A DNA stretch of 64,000 nucleotides from Methanothrix sp. GTDB taxonomy: Archaea > Halobacteriota > Methanosarcinia > Methanotrichales > Methanotrichaceae. Position numbers and translations under genes: made by a program. The stretch's first letter is position 1; each line of letters begins with the position of its first letter. Under the pieces are notes generated by a model. That model was not told the origin of the DNA. It searched no databases and was given only the letters and a program-made list of their open reading frames with translations. Shown one piece after another: positions 26,532 through 38,418 of the stretch. The DNA lies in assembly GCA_026394555.1 (NCBI GenBank), contig JAPKXZ010000021.1, forward strand, positions 1-64,000, given 5' to 3'.

Positions 26532-28207
26532 ACTGCGGGCATGACCAGGCTTCTCTCGCCTGCAGCACGGAACTCGCGGGCTCCACCCTTGCCGAAGCAA
26601 GCGCGGACATCTGCCCAATCGAATACCATGCCGGGGTTGGCGAAGGTAACCTTGATCAAGGGGTTGCATGCGAAGGCGTCCATGCGGCCGGCGTGTGCGG
26701 CGCTGGAGATGCCTGCGTACTCGCCCTGGTGACCTACGTTCATCGCGTAGTTGGGGTAGTTAGCTCCCCTCAGCTCGAGAGGCGAGCCCTCGTCGGACTG
26801 GTAGGAGAACACGTTGGTTGGACCGCATTGATCCTGCAGGTCGTAGCCGAAGAAGCCCAAGCGTCCCCAGCCTTCCTTGTGCAGGAGCATAGACAGGTAC
26901 CAGCCAGCAAGGCCTACCTGGCTGTGGCCAGAGGCGATGGCGGAGGTGATACCGGATGCGGCTGCCAGAACGGATGCTCTCTGGGATCCACCGAAGTGAT
27001 CCTCGAGAACTGTCGGGAACAACTCGTACTGCTCCATGCCGTAGGCGTTGACCTCAGTGGCCAGCTCCTTGGCAAGATCCAGGGTCTTGGGTGCCTTGGC
27101 GAATCCTCCGAACTTATCGGCGGCAAAGTCGACGCCGTAGTAGCAGAAGTCGTCCAAGATATCGTTGGTGTAGGCTGCAGTGGCGTACTGGGTGAATCCC
27201 ACACCGCCGGACATGTAGCTGCCCAGCCAGATCTGGTCGTAGAGCGCAGCGCCTGCGGCGACTACGTTCAGGGAGACCTTCACTGGATCAGCTGCTGCCA
27301 CACGGGAGGTCTGGACCATATCGGCCAGGAATCCGAAGGACAGTCCACCGGGGTTGTTGGGTCCGCGTGCGCGCCTTGCGGGCAGCATCTCGGACATCTG
27401 CAGAACGGCTGCGTGCTTGGCAGCGTAGGCCAGATCAGCCACAGCGGCCTCACCGGCGCACATGTTGTAGGCGTCGATGAAGGTCATACACAGCTGCATG
27501 GCGCTCCACCGGGAGGTGGTGCCGCCGTCGCAGGATCGCACGACGATGGTTGGGATGTGGATGGCCTGCCAGCTAGTCTTGCCGATAGCGGCCTTGAGGG
27601 CCTCGGCCTGCTCAGCAGGGAACATCTTGTTGATGTCGATCAGGTACTGGTCGTCAATCTCGTCTGCCAGGGCATCGTCGCCGGTGAAAACGCGAACGTT
27701 GCAGTCATCGACAAGGCCAGGGTGAGTCTCCACCATGTGCTCCTGAACTACGGCTGCGCCGGGCATGGCGTGGTTGAGGATCTCGAGGTAGTTGTTGATG
27801 GTCTCGGGTGTGACTTCCTTGCCGAGCCTCTTCTGCAGAACCTCATGGGCCATGTCCAGACCTACTACAATGGTCCTTCTGACATCATCCCACATCTGCT
27901 GAATGGCTGGGTTGTTGACGAAGTGCAGATCGTCGCCCTCTACAACATACTCGGTTCCAGAGAGCTTGTAGGGTACGAGCTGCCTCTGTCCCATAGGAAT
28001 GCCGCCAGCGTGGACCATGGGGTTGTAGCCGGTCATACCGCGCTTGCCCTCGACCTTCCTAGCGTACTCGATGAACTCTCTCTTACGAGCGCTCTGCTCG
28101 ATACCAAGTCTCTTATACTCTACCTTCTGGCCTGCAAGGTCGAAATCCTTTCCGAACTTCTTGTTAAGAGCCTTTATGAATAGTTTTTTGGTGTGTTTAA
28201 CTGCCAT
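26528..28207 (-). CDS. mcrA: Methyl-coenzyme M reductase alpha subunit
   Basis: The 559-residue protein is the catalytic alpha subunit of Mcr, which releases methane from methyl-CoM and CoB using nickel cofactor F430 in an alpha2beta2gamma2 complex. Diagnostic segments are [34 protein letters not shown] (methyl-Arg region), KHAAVLQM (methyl-His region) and [13 protein letters not shown], which retains the Gly, Asp and Cys that are modified to thioglycine, didehydroaspartate and S-methylcysteine in characterised enzymes. The C-terminal [11 protein letters not shown] is typical. It is the last gene of mcrBDGA and is followed by a terminator. Confidence 0.98.
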   Translation of the reverse strand: MAVKHTKKLFIKALNKKFGKDFDLAGQKVEYKRLGIEQSARKREFIEYARKVEGKRGMTGYNPMVHAGGIPMGQRQLVPYKLSGTEYVVEGDDLHFVNNPAIQQMWDDVRRTIVVGLDMAHEVLQKRLGKEVTPETINNYLEILNHAMPGAAVVQEHMVETHPGLVDDCNVRVFTGDDALADEIDDQYLIDINKMFPAEQAEALKAAIGKTSWQAIHIPTIVVRSCDGGTTSRWSAMQLCMTFIDAYNMCAGEAAVADLAYAAKHAAVLQMSEMLPARRARGPNNPGGLSFGFLADMVQTSRVAAADPVKVSLNVVAAGAALYDQIWLGSYMSGGVGFTQYATAAYTNDILDDFCYYGVDFAADKFGGFAKAPKTLDLAKELATEVNAYGMEQYELFPTVLEDHFGGSQRASVLAAASGITSAIASGHSQVGLAGWYLSMLLHKEGWGRLGFFGYDLQDQCGPTNVFSYQSDEGSPLELRGANYPNYAMNVGHQGEYAGISSAAHAGRMDAFACNPLIKVTFANPGMVFDWADVRACFGKGGAREFRAAGERSLVMPAV

Positions 28208-28222
28208 TTTGTATCACCCCAT

Positions 28223-28990
28223 TTACTCCGGCCTGAATCCCCACTTGCTGCGCAGCTCCCACATATGGTGCAGAGCTTCGACTGCCTCGTCGTACTTCCT
28301 GGCGCCGACTGCTCCGCACATGGGAACGCCGTCCGCCCGGAATATAGTGGTTCTCTTCTTGGCCTCGGCCTCGGTCATGGGCTTGCCCAGGTTGACCTTC
28401 TTATCCAAGGGAATGCCTACCTGATCCTTGACTGCATAGACGTTTCCATCCTTGCCCATCTCGGTTCTGGCCAGCATATCGAACTGCATGCCGTTCTCTT
28501 CCAGTCTCAAGGAGTGGCCGTGTACAGTGCAGCCTCTCATGGAACAGAGTGCGACATCAGTCATCTCGCTATCGTACTGAGCCTTGGTGTAAGCCTCGAT
28601 ATCCCTTTCCCTGGCCTCGATGATCTGTCTGCCGGACAGGGTGCCTGGATCGCAGCCCTTACAGTTGATGGCTCCCCAATAGGATCTCCAGTATGGAGTG
28701 GATGGGGCGAAGTACATAGAGTCAGTCCACTGGGAGTACCTAACACGGTCACCAGCGGCTGCGCCTGCTGTGGGTGCAACGAGCTGCCTTACTGGGCAGT
28801 CGGGCTCGCCCATCTCTTTAAGGGGTGGGTGAGTGCTTGAGTAATCGGCACCTGGAGCCCTGTGGCCCATGATCGCCGTGACGTCTGCCTCAGGAATATC
28901 TCTGAGCTTCTCGAGGTTACCGGACATGTGCTTTCTTCTGTTGATGCCAACAGAGGTGCTTCCGGGATAGAATTGTGGTTTGTATGCCAT
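28223..28990 (-). CDS. mcrG: Methyl-coenzyme M reductase gamma subunit
   Basis: The 255-residue product begins AYKPQFYPGSTSVGINRRKHMSG and contains the gamma-subunit blocks VMGHRAPG-like IMGHRAPGADYSSTHPPLKE and SRSGGF-free YWGAINCKGCDPGTLSGRQIIEARERD. It completes the active-site funnel and contacts coenzyme B and M. It lies 3 nt after mcrD and 15 nt before mcrA, so mcrC, which sits between D and G in Methanosarcina and Methanothermobacter, is absent here. Confidence 0.97.
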   Translation of the reverse strand: MAYKPQFYPGSTSVGINRRKHMSGNLEKLRDIPEADVTAIMGHRAPGADYSSTHPPLKEMGEPDCPVRQLVAPTAGAAAGDRVRYSQWTDSMYFAPSTPYWRSYWGAINCKGCDPGTLSGRQIIEARERDIEAYTKAQYDSEMTDVALCSMRGCTVHGHSLRLEENGMQFDMLARTEMGKDGNVYAVKDQVGIPLDKKVNLGKPMTEAEAKKRTTIFRADGVPMCGAVGARKYDEAVEALHHMWELRSKWGFRPE

Positions 28991-28993
28991 ATT

Positions 28994-29497
28994 TTATCTC
29001 TCCTCATCGTCAATAGTCACTCTTTCTTCAGACAATATGGCCAGCCTATCTTTCTTGGCCCTTGGATCGATCAGTCCCAGGATGCGTGTGTCCTCCACCT
29101 TGCCAAATTTGGCATAGTCCGTTATGGTTTGCCGGGTGTGGAAGAACTTGCCACGCCTGATCTGGAAGGATATGGGCAGCGCTCGCTCACACGCTGCTTT
29201 CAGCCCGTCGTAGTATTTTGCACTCTCCAGTTCGAGCCTGATCCTTCCAACTTTGACGCATAGCTCAAATGCCTGCCCGCCCACCTCGATGAGAAGGTCT
29301 CTATTCTCGTCGATAGGGGCACCCCTGCCGGGGCCATAGGGCACGCTTCTAGGGAGGTTGGGGCCGTGGATCATTATCCTGATGAGGCCACCATTCCCAT
29401 AGATCTCGTTTAGCAGCTTTTGAGCCGATGCCGGCATAAGAAACCTGCTAGGGACTATTTCTACCTGTATCGATTCCGTGTCTGATTCTGTGACCAT
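28994..29497 (-). CDS. mcrD: Methyl-coenzyme M reductase operon protein D
   Basis: The 167-residue protein matches McrD: QVEIVPSRFLMPASAQKLLNEIYGNGGLIRIMIHGPNLP, VPYGPGRG and the C-terminal DPRAKKDRLAIL. McrD is not part of the final enzyme; it binds Mcr during assembly or F430 loading. It sits between mcrB (11 nt upstream) and mcrG (3 nt downstream). The C-terminus is rich in charged residues and reads VTIDDEER. Confidence 0.95.
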   Translation of the reverse strand: MVTESDTESIQVEIVPSRFLMPASAQKLLNEIYGNGGLIRIMIHGPNLPRSVPYGPGRGAPIDENRDLLIEVGGQAFELCVKVGRIRLELESAKYYDGLKAACERALPISFQIRRGKFFHTRQTITDYAKFGKVEDTRILGLIDPRAKKDRLAILSEERVTIDDEER

Positions 29498-29508
29498 TTC
29501 TTCCGCCT

Positions 29509-30813
29509 TTACACAGCCTCCGCAACCGATACGATCGGCTCACGGAATTCTTTGATCTCGCCGTATATGGCACCGACCAGTCCAGATGTCATCTCAGGTG
29601 TGAACATCTGAGTACCGGCATCAAGTGCTACTGCTGCAGCCACGCAGGGTATGGCAAATCCTCTGGAGTGCCTGGTTACCACGTGGTTGCCGTTGAATAC
29701 ACCGGGGCCGCCGCCGCCGTAGATGGAGTGGCTGAAGAATGAGAATCCGACAGCAGTTCCCATTACCCTGCCGAAATCGCATCCGGGCAGAGCGGTTTCC
29801 TTCTCAATGATATCGTTGAAGTACAGCAGTGTCGAGGACACAGCCTGTGCGCCCCGGAGGGAGCCGCAGTTGACCATGGTGGCAGCCAGTACGCCAGCAG
29901 CGCAGTAGGCGTTCCACTTGGATACATCATTGGCCTCGTACAGTACATAGCCGGAGGGCAGCTTCTTGCCAGCCTTGATGACCTTGTCTTCAAGGGCTGC
30001 AGCAACTGTGCTCTGGACTACTGTGCCGATGGTTCCGGTCTTGCCGTTAGCCTTAACGCAATTGTAGACCATGTTGTTGGCGTTCAGACCCTGGTATGCC
30101 ATGCCCAGGAGCTGGTGGCGCTCGAATATGCCCATAGCATTGCCCATCTCCATCTCGCCGATCTGCTCGTAAATAGATGCGAGAGCTGCGGAGTTCATGG
30201 CGTTCCTCTTGGTGATGACGGCAAGGTGGTTTGCCATGACGTTTCTGAGGGCAAAGCCCAGACCTTCATCGTTCTGGGGGATGTTGAGAACAGATGCGAC
30301 GTTTCCGCCGGACATGCCTACTGTCTGCGGGTACTCGCCCCAAACAGCGGCGTGAATCATGGGGGCCTCAACCATACCGGCCTTGAACGTCTGGATAAGT
30401 GTCTCAGTTGTTGCTGCGGCTGCTGCGGTCAATCCGACCACGAACTCAGAGGCGGCGTTGAGCCTCATTGTTGGGATCTGGACCATCAGCTGCTTGCCGC
30501 CGCCGAGCACCTGAACATTGGTGTCGTCGCCGGGAGTAACCTGCAGCAGTGCCTTGATCTTATCAGCAATAACGCCAGCGTTGGCAATAACATCGTAGTT
30601 AAGCTCGCGTCCCTTGATTTGCCTGCGGCCTCCTGCGACCTTTCCGGTCTTAAGAGCGCCTTCGATGCCGGCCAGGTTGACGGCTACGGTTCGCTTTGTA
30701 AGAGAAATGAGTCTCTGCATGGCCGCGTTCTTGAGAGGGCTGACGGCACTCAGCTCAACGTCGCTCTTCAAAAGAACTCCGCGGTCGCTATATAGGTCTA
30801 TCTTGTCAGACAC
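29509..30813 (-). CDS. mcrB: Methyl-coenzyme M reductase beta subunit
   Basis: The 434-residue beta subunit starts SDKIDLYSDRGVLLKSDVELSAVSPLKN and contains GRELNYDVIANAG, MEMGNAMGIFERHQLLGMAYQGLNANN and SFFSHSIYGGGGPGVFNGNHVVTRHSRGFAIPC, all family hallmarks. It begins with GTG at 30813, preceded by a strong ribosome-binding site AAAGGAGGAT. As the first gene of the operon it should set expression of the whole Mcr complex. Confidence 0.97.
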   Translation of the reverse strand: MSDKIDLYSDRGVLLKSDVELSAVSPLKNAAMQRLISLTKRTVAVNLAGIEGALKTGKVAGGRRQIKGRELNYDVIANAGVIADKIKALLQVTPGDDTNVQVLGGGKQLMVQIPTMRLNAASEFVVGLTAAAAATTETLIQTFKAGMVEAPMIHAAVWGEYPQTVGMSGGNVASVLNIPQNDEGLGFALRNVMANHLAVITKRNAMNSAALASIYEQIGEMEMGNAMGIFERHQLLGMAYQGLNANNMVYNCVKANGKTGTIGTVVQSTVAAALEDKVIKAGKKLPSGYVLYEANDVSKWNAYCAAGVLAATMVNCGSLRGAQAVSSTLLYFNDIIEKETALPGCDFGRVMGTAVGFSFFSHSIYGGGGPGVFNGNHVVTRHSRGFAIPCVAAAVALDAGTQMFTPEMTSGLVGAIYGEIKEFREPIVSVAEAV

Positions 30814-31200
30814 GTTCTTTATCCTCCTTTACCTTTTTAGCAGCAAAAACTGCAACGACGGCAATGCCGAAGCGATGATATGAGTGCCCAAGCTAAAAGG
30901 TATCATATCCGGCACCATCTCAATCCGTTACAATCTCTCGCCGCGTTCTGTAATGCTTAATAGCTACTTAAAGTTTTTGCGTGACGCATGCAAAGCTACC
31001 CAATTTATAAGGATCTGTAAGCCATTTTAGCATAAAATAAAAGCATTTTTCTGATATGATTTATATTATATAACCAAACTATAATTGTGCAATTCCATTC
31101 ATTAAGACCCCTATCAATCCCATTGCTTTACCGACAAAGCCCGGGCTTAATTCCAGCCATCGCGATAATCGTGTTGAATATCCTTGAGATAAGATTTTTT
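30814..31200. other. mcr leader and upstream intergenic region
   Basis: This stretch holds the mcrB ribosome-binding site (30820-30829), the probable long mcr leader, two TATA-like elements and AT-rich DNA (31020-31095). The ORF at 31087-31305 in the track is not convincing: it runs into the transposon left end and has no family resemblance. Confidence 0.5.
31002..31012 (-). promoter_or_regulatory. Putative TATA box of the mcr operon
   Basis: On the minus strand CCTTATAAATT lies about 190 nt before the mcrB start. It predicts transcription from about 30980 and a leader of about 165 nt. A second weaker candidate (ACTTTAAGTAG, about 30962-30973) would give a shorter leader. Confidence 0.45.
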
Positions 31201-31330
31201 ATCTCGTTGGGGTACAGGGGTAGAGAAGACCCCAGACTTCAGGCTGGGGATGAATCGTACCCCGGTCATGATTACTTTCGCTGCGCACTAATTGACTTAA
31301 TATAGCATGGAACGACCCTATTAAGTTAAT

Positions 31331-31621
31331 ATGAAAACGGCCTACAAGTTCCGGCTATACCCAAACAGGCAACAAGAAGCACAATTGGCCTTAACGCTGG
31401 ATACCTGCAGGCATCTTTGGAATAAAGCACTTGCGGATCGCAAAAATGCCTGGGAACGCGAAGGCATAACCAGATCTTACGAAGATCAGGCCGCTTTGCT
31501 GGTCTTTGAGAAACGGTCCAATCTCAACCTCAATGCCGTCCATTCTCAGGTCGAACAGGATGTCTTGAGGAGGCTTCAGAAATTCTCAATGCAAGCATGG
31601 GAATCAGAACCCTCGGACTGA
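31331..31621 (+). pseudogene. TnpB (IS200/IS605 OrfB) N-terminal fragment
   Basis: The 96-residue ORF begins MKTAYKFRLYPNRQQEAQLALTL, the classic N-terminus of TnpB/OrfB RNA-guided nucleases, and continues with a helix-turn-helix-like region (DTCRHLWNKALADRKNAW). It stops at about a quarter of the normal 370-420 residues. The sequence then jumps to what looks like the extreme 3' end of such a gene, so the RuvC-like DED triad and zinc finger are deleted. It cannot encode an active nuclease. Confidence 0.85.
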
Positions 31622-31732
31622 GTGGGATAGCCTGTGGAGAACCGACCTATGGCTTTGGCCTATGCCCAAAGTAAGCGCCGGTTCGTCGAAGCAGGAAGCC
31701 CCATCCTTTAGGGTGGGGAGGAAGTCACGGAA
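31605..31732 (+). ncRNA. Possible omega-RNA-like 3' end of the deleted element
   Basis: In intact IS605 elements the tnpB 3' end and right end are transcribed as the guide scaffold (omegaRNA). The corresponding stretch is retained here, with the terminal 8-bp hairpin at 31699-31718. Whether it is transcribed is unknown. If so, the guide part would read into the topA promoter. Confidence 0.35.
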
Positions 31733-31767
31733 AAACTTAAATCAACCGCCATATTTGGCACTCTGGA

Positions 31768-34038
31768 ATGCATCTCATAATAGCAGAGAAGCACGATGCC
31801 GCCAAGAGGATTGCAGAGATCCTGGCCGGCAGCAAGCCCAGCTCCGAACGAGTGGCAGGCGTAGATACCTATTGCTTTGACGACAAGGTGGTCATGGGCC
31901 TTTCCGGCCACATCGTGGGTGTAGACTATCCACCCGGATACAACAATTGGCAGAAGGTGGATTGCAAAGAACTGATCAGAGCTGAGATCGTGGTTCGTCC
32001 CATCCAGGAGAAGATCATCGCGGCGCTGCGTTCCTTGGGAAAGCGGGCCGATCGCATCACCATTGCCACGGATTACGATCGCGAAGGAGAGTTGATCGGA
32101 GTTGAGGCATTAAAGATCGTTAAAGATGTAAATCCCGGCCTTTATGCCGATCGCGTCCGGTACAGTGCTATTGTCAAAGAGGAGATACTAAAGGCCTTTA
32201 AAGACTCGGGAAAGGTGGATTTTGACCTGGCAGCCTCAGGCGAGGCCAGGCAGATCATAGATTTAGTCTGGGGCGCGGCCTTGACCAGATATATATCCCT
32301 GACCTCTGGGCGACTGGGCAAGGAGTTTCTCTCCGTAGGCCGGGTACAATCTCCCACCCTGGCCCTCATTGTCGATAGAGAGCGAGAGATTCAGGCATTC
32401 GTGCCCAAGGCTTACTGGGAGATCTTTGCCGATCTGGAGAAAGAGCTTCGCGTGCAGCATGCCGAGGGGCGCATCTGGGAGAAGGCCGAGGTTGACAAGA
32501 TAATAGCTCGGCTTGCGCCCATTGGCATAATCAAGTCCATCGAGACAAAACCGCGCATTGACAAGCCGCCTACTCCCTTTGACACCACGAGCTTCATCTC
32601 CGCCGCCAGCGGTATAGGCTTTTCCGCTGCCAATGCCATGCGTCTGGCCGAATGGCTCTACATCAATGGCTTCATCTCTTATCCCAGAACGGATAATACC
32701 GTTTATCCGCCATCTATTGACCTGGTGGCCCTAACCCGGCTCTTCCTGAAAGGCGCTTTTTCCGAGGAGGCAGCGCGCCTACTCAAGGGAAAGATGCAAC
32801 CCACGCGCGGCAAGAGGTCCACAACCGACCATCCGCCTATCTATCCTACCGTCCCCGCAACCAAGGACGATCTGAAGGACGATCAATGGCGCATTTATGA
32901 GCTGGTAGTGCGTCGCTTCTTCGCCACCTTAGCCGAGGAGTGTGTCTGGGATGCCACCAGCCTCAAGGTGGACATTGGACCCGAACCCTTCCGGGCCAAT
33001 GGTGCGCGCCTCGTGGAAGCGGGCTGGAGATACTATTATCCTTACAGCAAAGCGGAAGAGCATATCTTGCCAAAGCTTAAGGAAGGAGAGCGCCTGGCGG
33101 TCTTAGGTCACAGCGTGGATGCTAAAGAAACCCAGCCACCAGCTCGCTTCGGTCAAGGCAAGCTCATCAAGGTCATGGATGATCTGGGGCTGGGAACGAA
33201 GTCCACAAGGCACGATATCATCAGCAAACTCTATGCGCGAGCTTACGTGCAGGGCAATCCCATGCGGCCCACCAATACCGCTTATGCTGTGGTGGACACG
33301 CTGCAAAAATATGCACCCACCATTACCAAGCCGGAGATGACCCAGACTCTAGAGAACGATATGACCCTCATCTCAGAGCGAAATATCAAGGAGGACGAGG
33401 TCATCGAGAAGTCGCGGGTCATGCTCACATCGGTCTTCGATGAGCTAACCTCAAACCAGGATGGCATCAGTCAATCGCTCAAGGATGGCCTGCGTACCGA
33501 CAAGATCGTGGGCACCTGTGAAAAGTGCAAATCCGATCTCATAATTCGGCGCGGCCACAAGGGCACCCGGTTCATCGGCTGCTCCGGCTACCCGGAATGC
33601 CGGTTTACTCTGCCCCTACCCCGGTTTGGAACGTTGATTGTAACCGACAAGATTTGTGATGTGCATGGCATGTTCCATACCCGGATTATCAACAAGGGCA
33701 AGAGGCCCTGGGATCTGGGTTGCCCGCACTGCAACTTCCTGGAGTGGCAGGCCAAGAAAGCTCAGGAAAAGGCAGATCCTGCGAAGACAGGAGAAGACGC
33801 GAAACCGAAGGCCAAGAAAGCGACGGGTGCGGCAAAGAAAAAGGCAATTTTGGCAAAGGGCGACGGCCTGGTGGATGTGCCGGGAATAGGACCCAAGACC
33901 CTGGAGAAGCTGGCCGCGGCAGGAATTAAAACGGCTGCGGATCTGGCAGGGGCAAAGGCCGGCAGCCTGGCGAAGATGACAGGCATCAGCGCCAAGAAGA
34001 TCGTGGCCTGGCAAGAAGCCGCCGGCGCCATGAGCTAA
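31768..34038 (+). CDS. topA: DNA topoisomerase I (type IA)
   Basis: The 756-residue enzyme has an N-terminal TOPRIM domain (LIIAEKHDAAKRIAEIL ... ATDYDREGELIG), the active-site Tyr305 in FISYPRTDN and the gate domains. Two C-terminal zinc ribbons follow (CEKCKSDL...CSGYPEC and CDVHGMF...CPHC), then a Lys/Ala-rich linker and a helix-hairpin-helix (LVDVPGIGPKTLEKLAAAGIKTAADLAG). It relaxes negative supercoils. The promoter (CTTAAAT at 31736-31742) is 32 nt from the ATG and begins four bases after the transposon edge, implying a nearly leaderless mRNA. Confidence 0.95.
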   Translation: MHLIIAEKHDAAKRIAEILAGSKPSSERVAGVDTYCFDDKVVMGLSGHIVGVDYPPGYNNWQKVDCKELIRAEIVVRPIQEKIIAALRSLGKRADRITIATDYDREGELIGVEALKIVKDVNPGLYADRVRYSAIVKEEILKAFKDSGKVDFDLAASGEARQIIDLVWGAALTRYISLTSGRLGKEFLSVGRVQSPTLALIVDREREIQAFVPKAYWEIFADLEKELRVQHAEGRIWEKAEVDKIIARLAPIGIIKSIETKPRIDKPPTPFDTTSFISAASGIGFSAANAMRLAEWLYINGFISYPRTDNTVYPPSIDLVALTRLFLKGAFSEEAARLLKGKMQPTRGKRSTTDHPPIYPTVPATKDDLKDDQWRIYELVVRRFFATLAEECVWDATSLKVDIGPEPFRANGARLVEAGWRYYYPYSKAEEHILPKLKEGERLAVLGHSVDAKETQPPARFGQGKLIKVMDDLGLGTKSTRHDIISKLYARAYVQGNPMRPTNTAYAVVDTLQKYAPTITKPEMTQTLENDMTLISERNIKEDEVIEKSRVMLTSVFDELTSNQDGISQSLKDGLRTDKIVGTCEKCKSDLIIRRGHKGTRFIGCSGYPECRFTLPLPRFGTLIVTDKICDVHGMFHTRIINKGKRPWDLGCPHCNFLEWQAKKAQEKADPAKTGEDAKPKAKKATGAAKKKAILAKGDGLVDVPGIGPKTLEKLAAAGIKTAADLAGAKAGSLAKMTGISAKKIVAWQEAAGAMS

Positions 34039-34102
34039 ATTCTTTCTCCAGAAAAAATTAAGGGGAAACATCCATCTACTTACAATCGTTACAATATTAC
34101 TC

Positions 34103-34288
34103 ATGCTTGCTGTTAAACGCATTCCTGTGACTGAGGCCGTGTGGGTTGAGCTGTCTGACCTCAAGACGGCAGGACAGACCTATTCCCAGCTCCTGGAAGA
34201 GATGATCGAAGATAGGAAAAAGGCTCGTTTTTTCCGAGATATGGAACGAATTGAGGAAGAAGGCGAATTTGTGGAGTTCCCGTGGTGA
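34103..34288 (+). CDS. Antitoxin of a RelE/ParE-type toxin-antitoxin pair
   Basis: The 61-residue product (AVKRIPVTEAVWVELSDLKTAGQTYSQLLEEMIED...) has the short N-terminal strand plus helices of archaeal VapB/RelB-like antitoxins, followed by an acidic tail that would neutralise the toxin. It overlaps the toxin gene by 7 nt. Such antitoxins usually repress their own promoter. Confidence 0.7.
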   Translation: MLAVKRIPVTEAVWVELSDLKTAGQTYSQLLEEMIEDRKKARFFRDMERIEEEGEFVEFPW

Positions 34289-34530
34289 CCTACCATCTGG
34301 TCATCGGGAAGAAAGCTTTGGAGTTCATCAGCGCATTGCCCTCAAAAAGCAAGAGGATAGTGATCGAAAAATGCAAAACACTTGCAGACGATCTATTCCC
34401 TGGCCAGGGTGACAAAGAACTAATTCACCGAAAAGACCATAAAGACATCTATCGGCTGCATATCTCAAGATCCTACACCGCTTTTTACAAGATAAATAAA
34501 TTGATTTTATTAAATTATTATTTAACTTGA
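34282..34530 (+). CDS. RelE/ParE-family toxin
   Basis: The 82-residue protein follows the RelE fold pattern: YHLVIGKKALEFISALPSKSKRIVIEKCKTLADDLFPGQGDKELIHRKDHKDIYRLHISRSYTAFYKI. RelE toxins cleave mRNA on the ribosome; ParE relatives inhibit gyrase. The start is GTG 34282 or 34285, inside the antitoxin gene. The C-terminus (LILLNYYLT) is AT-rich and may be slightly changed by a frameshift, since many relatives end in a basic segment here. Confidence 0.72.
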   Translation: MVTYHLVIGKKALEFISALPSKSKRIVIEKCKTLADDLFPGQGDKELIHRKDHKDIYRLHISRSYTAFYKINKLILLNYYLT

Positions 34531-34550
34531 TGGATTCGACGCATATTTAA

Positions 34551-35159
34551 ACTATATTATTCAAATTAATACAAATTACTATAATTGCCGCGGAGTTTAG
34601 GCCCTATCGCACCAAGTACGACAAGCTTAACATTCGCGGGTCCTCCATCCACGACCTGTCTTACGACGACACAGCTTATTACCTGTTGATCGAGAACTTC
34701 AAAAAACTGGGCTTTACCGACGATGCCGGCGAATGCTACTACTCCTATCGCTGCAAACATATGTGGGAGCTGCTCCGCCAGGGCAAATTCGATAGCTGGT
34801 TCTTCGACCTCCTGGCCTGGGCCACCAACGGCTACGGCCTGCGTCCGGTGAGGCCCCTGGGATGGTCTGTGCTCTTCATCCTGCTGGGGGGCACATTCTT
34901 CTTCGTCACCAAGAGCATCAACAGATCAAAATGTCCGGAGCCGTCCGGAAGAAGACGGCGCGCCATTCGCGGCAAAGATAGCTCGCCGCGAGAAGGCGAG
35001 GTCTCTTTCTGGGAGGACCTCTTGCTCAGCGCCATCATCTCCTCCGTGCCCCAGGAGTTCAGCCCACTGGGCAGATCGAGATACGTGGTCGTGATTCTCA
35101 GGCTGCTGGGATGGATCTTCTTCGTGCTGTTCCTTACATCTCTGGGCAAAATAGCTTAG
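34551..35159 (+). pseudogene. 5'-truncated membrane protein gene (two C-terminal TM helices)
   Basis: The track gives a 157-residue ORF from TTG 34686, but the same frame is open back to 34551 and encodes coherent protein (RPYRTKYDKLNIRGSSIHDLSYDDTAYYLLIENFKK) without any ATG or GTG start. The pattern resembles the C-terminal part of larger archaeal membrane proteins with an ECYYSYR segment followed by two transmembrane helices (LGWSVLFILLGGTFFFV and VVVILRLLGWIFFVLFLTSLGKIA). The upstream part seems to have been replaced by AT-rich DNA next to the toxin-antitoxin pair. Probably a gene remnant. Confidence 0.55.
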
Positions 35160-35212
35160 AGCCGCGGCAGAGCCATCTGTCCATTTTCATTTTATAAGCT
35201 TCTGATAGTATT

Positions 35213-35322
35213 AACCGCAGAGACGCAGAGTTCGCAGAGACGTGAAACTTACCTTATTACCAGCAATCGAGTAATAGTCGTCTCAGTTCGTTCGTCCTCC
35301 GCGCGCTCTGCGACTCTGTGGT
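35213..35322. repeat. Inverted repeat of the CAGAGACGCAGAG family
   Basis: ACCGCAGAGACGCAGAGTTCGCAGAG (35213-35238) faces its degenerate complement CGCTCTGCGACTCTGTGGT (35304-35322) across about 65 bp. The same type of unit occurs at 60431-60560. It separates the truncated membrane gene from the PAS kinase and could fold into a long hairpin. Confidence 0.65.
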
Positions 35323-35420
35323 ATGATTTGGTAAACCCCAGGTATAATCATCATCTCCGTAATTCAATCAATTTTGTGCTTGAGGTCATGAGAGAAGGAC
35401 AATTCTTGCCATGCATCCGG

Positions 35421-38243
<2,823 letters not shown>

Positions 38244-38418
38244 TTAGATCTTCCGTCCATTTTCCGACCATAATACAATAGATTATGATATACTTTAATC
38301 TGATGGATTTATTGATCGGTATTCTATTAGTTATTTCTACGGCCTCACGACGCAAACTTAGGTGATTTTCTTAAAAAATAGCGAAGATTATTTACCTTTA
38401 TTCCTCAATCGGTCTGCC

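Larger units (their letters stand above)
31225..31732 (+). mobile_element. Internally deleted IS200/IS605-type element with TnpB remnant
   Basis: The left end has a subterminal hairpin (CCCCAG ... CTGGGG, 31230-31249). The right end has CCCCATCC-TTTA-GGGTGGGG (31699-31718) followed by GGAAGTCACGG, the pattern of archaeal IS605 right ends. Between them lies only the first part of a TnpB gene joined to the downstream 3' region, so the catalytic RuvC part is missing. No TnpA gene is present. It is a non-autonomous remnant. Its right edge abuts the topA promoter. Exact ends are estimates. Confidence 0.75.

Noticed and set aside
26693-28183. A 496-residue plus-strand ORF opposite mcrA
   Set aside because: It is antisense to a certain gene, has no ribosome-binding site and reads as low-complexity Gly/Val/Leu-rich sequence, typical of a mirror frame of a GC-rich highly expressed gene.
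31087-31305. A 72-residue ORF between mcrB and the IS605 remnant
   Set aside because: It has no ribosome-binding site, spans AT-rich intergenic DNA and runs into the transposon left end.
31662-31880. A 72-residue ORF across the IS right end and topA start
   Set aside because: Out of frame with topA and composed of transposon-end hairpin sequence.
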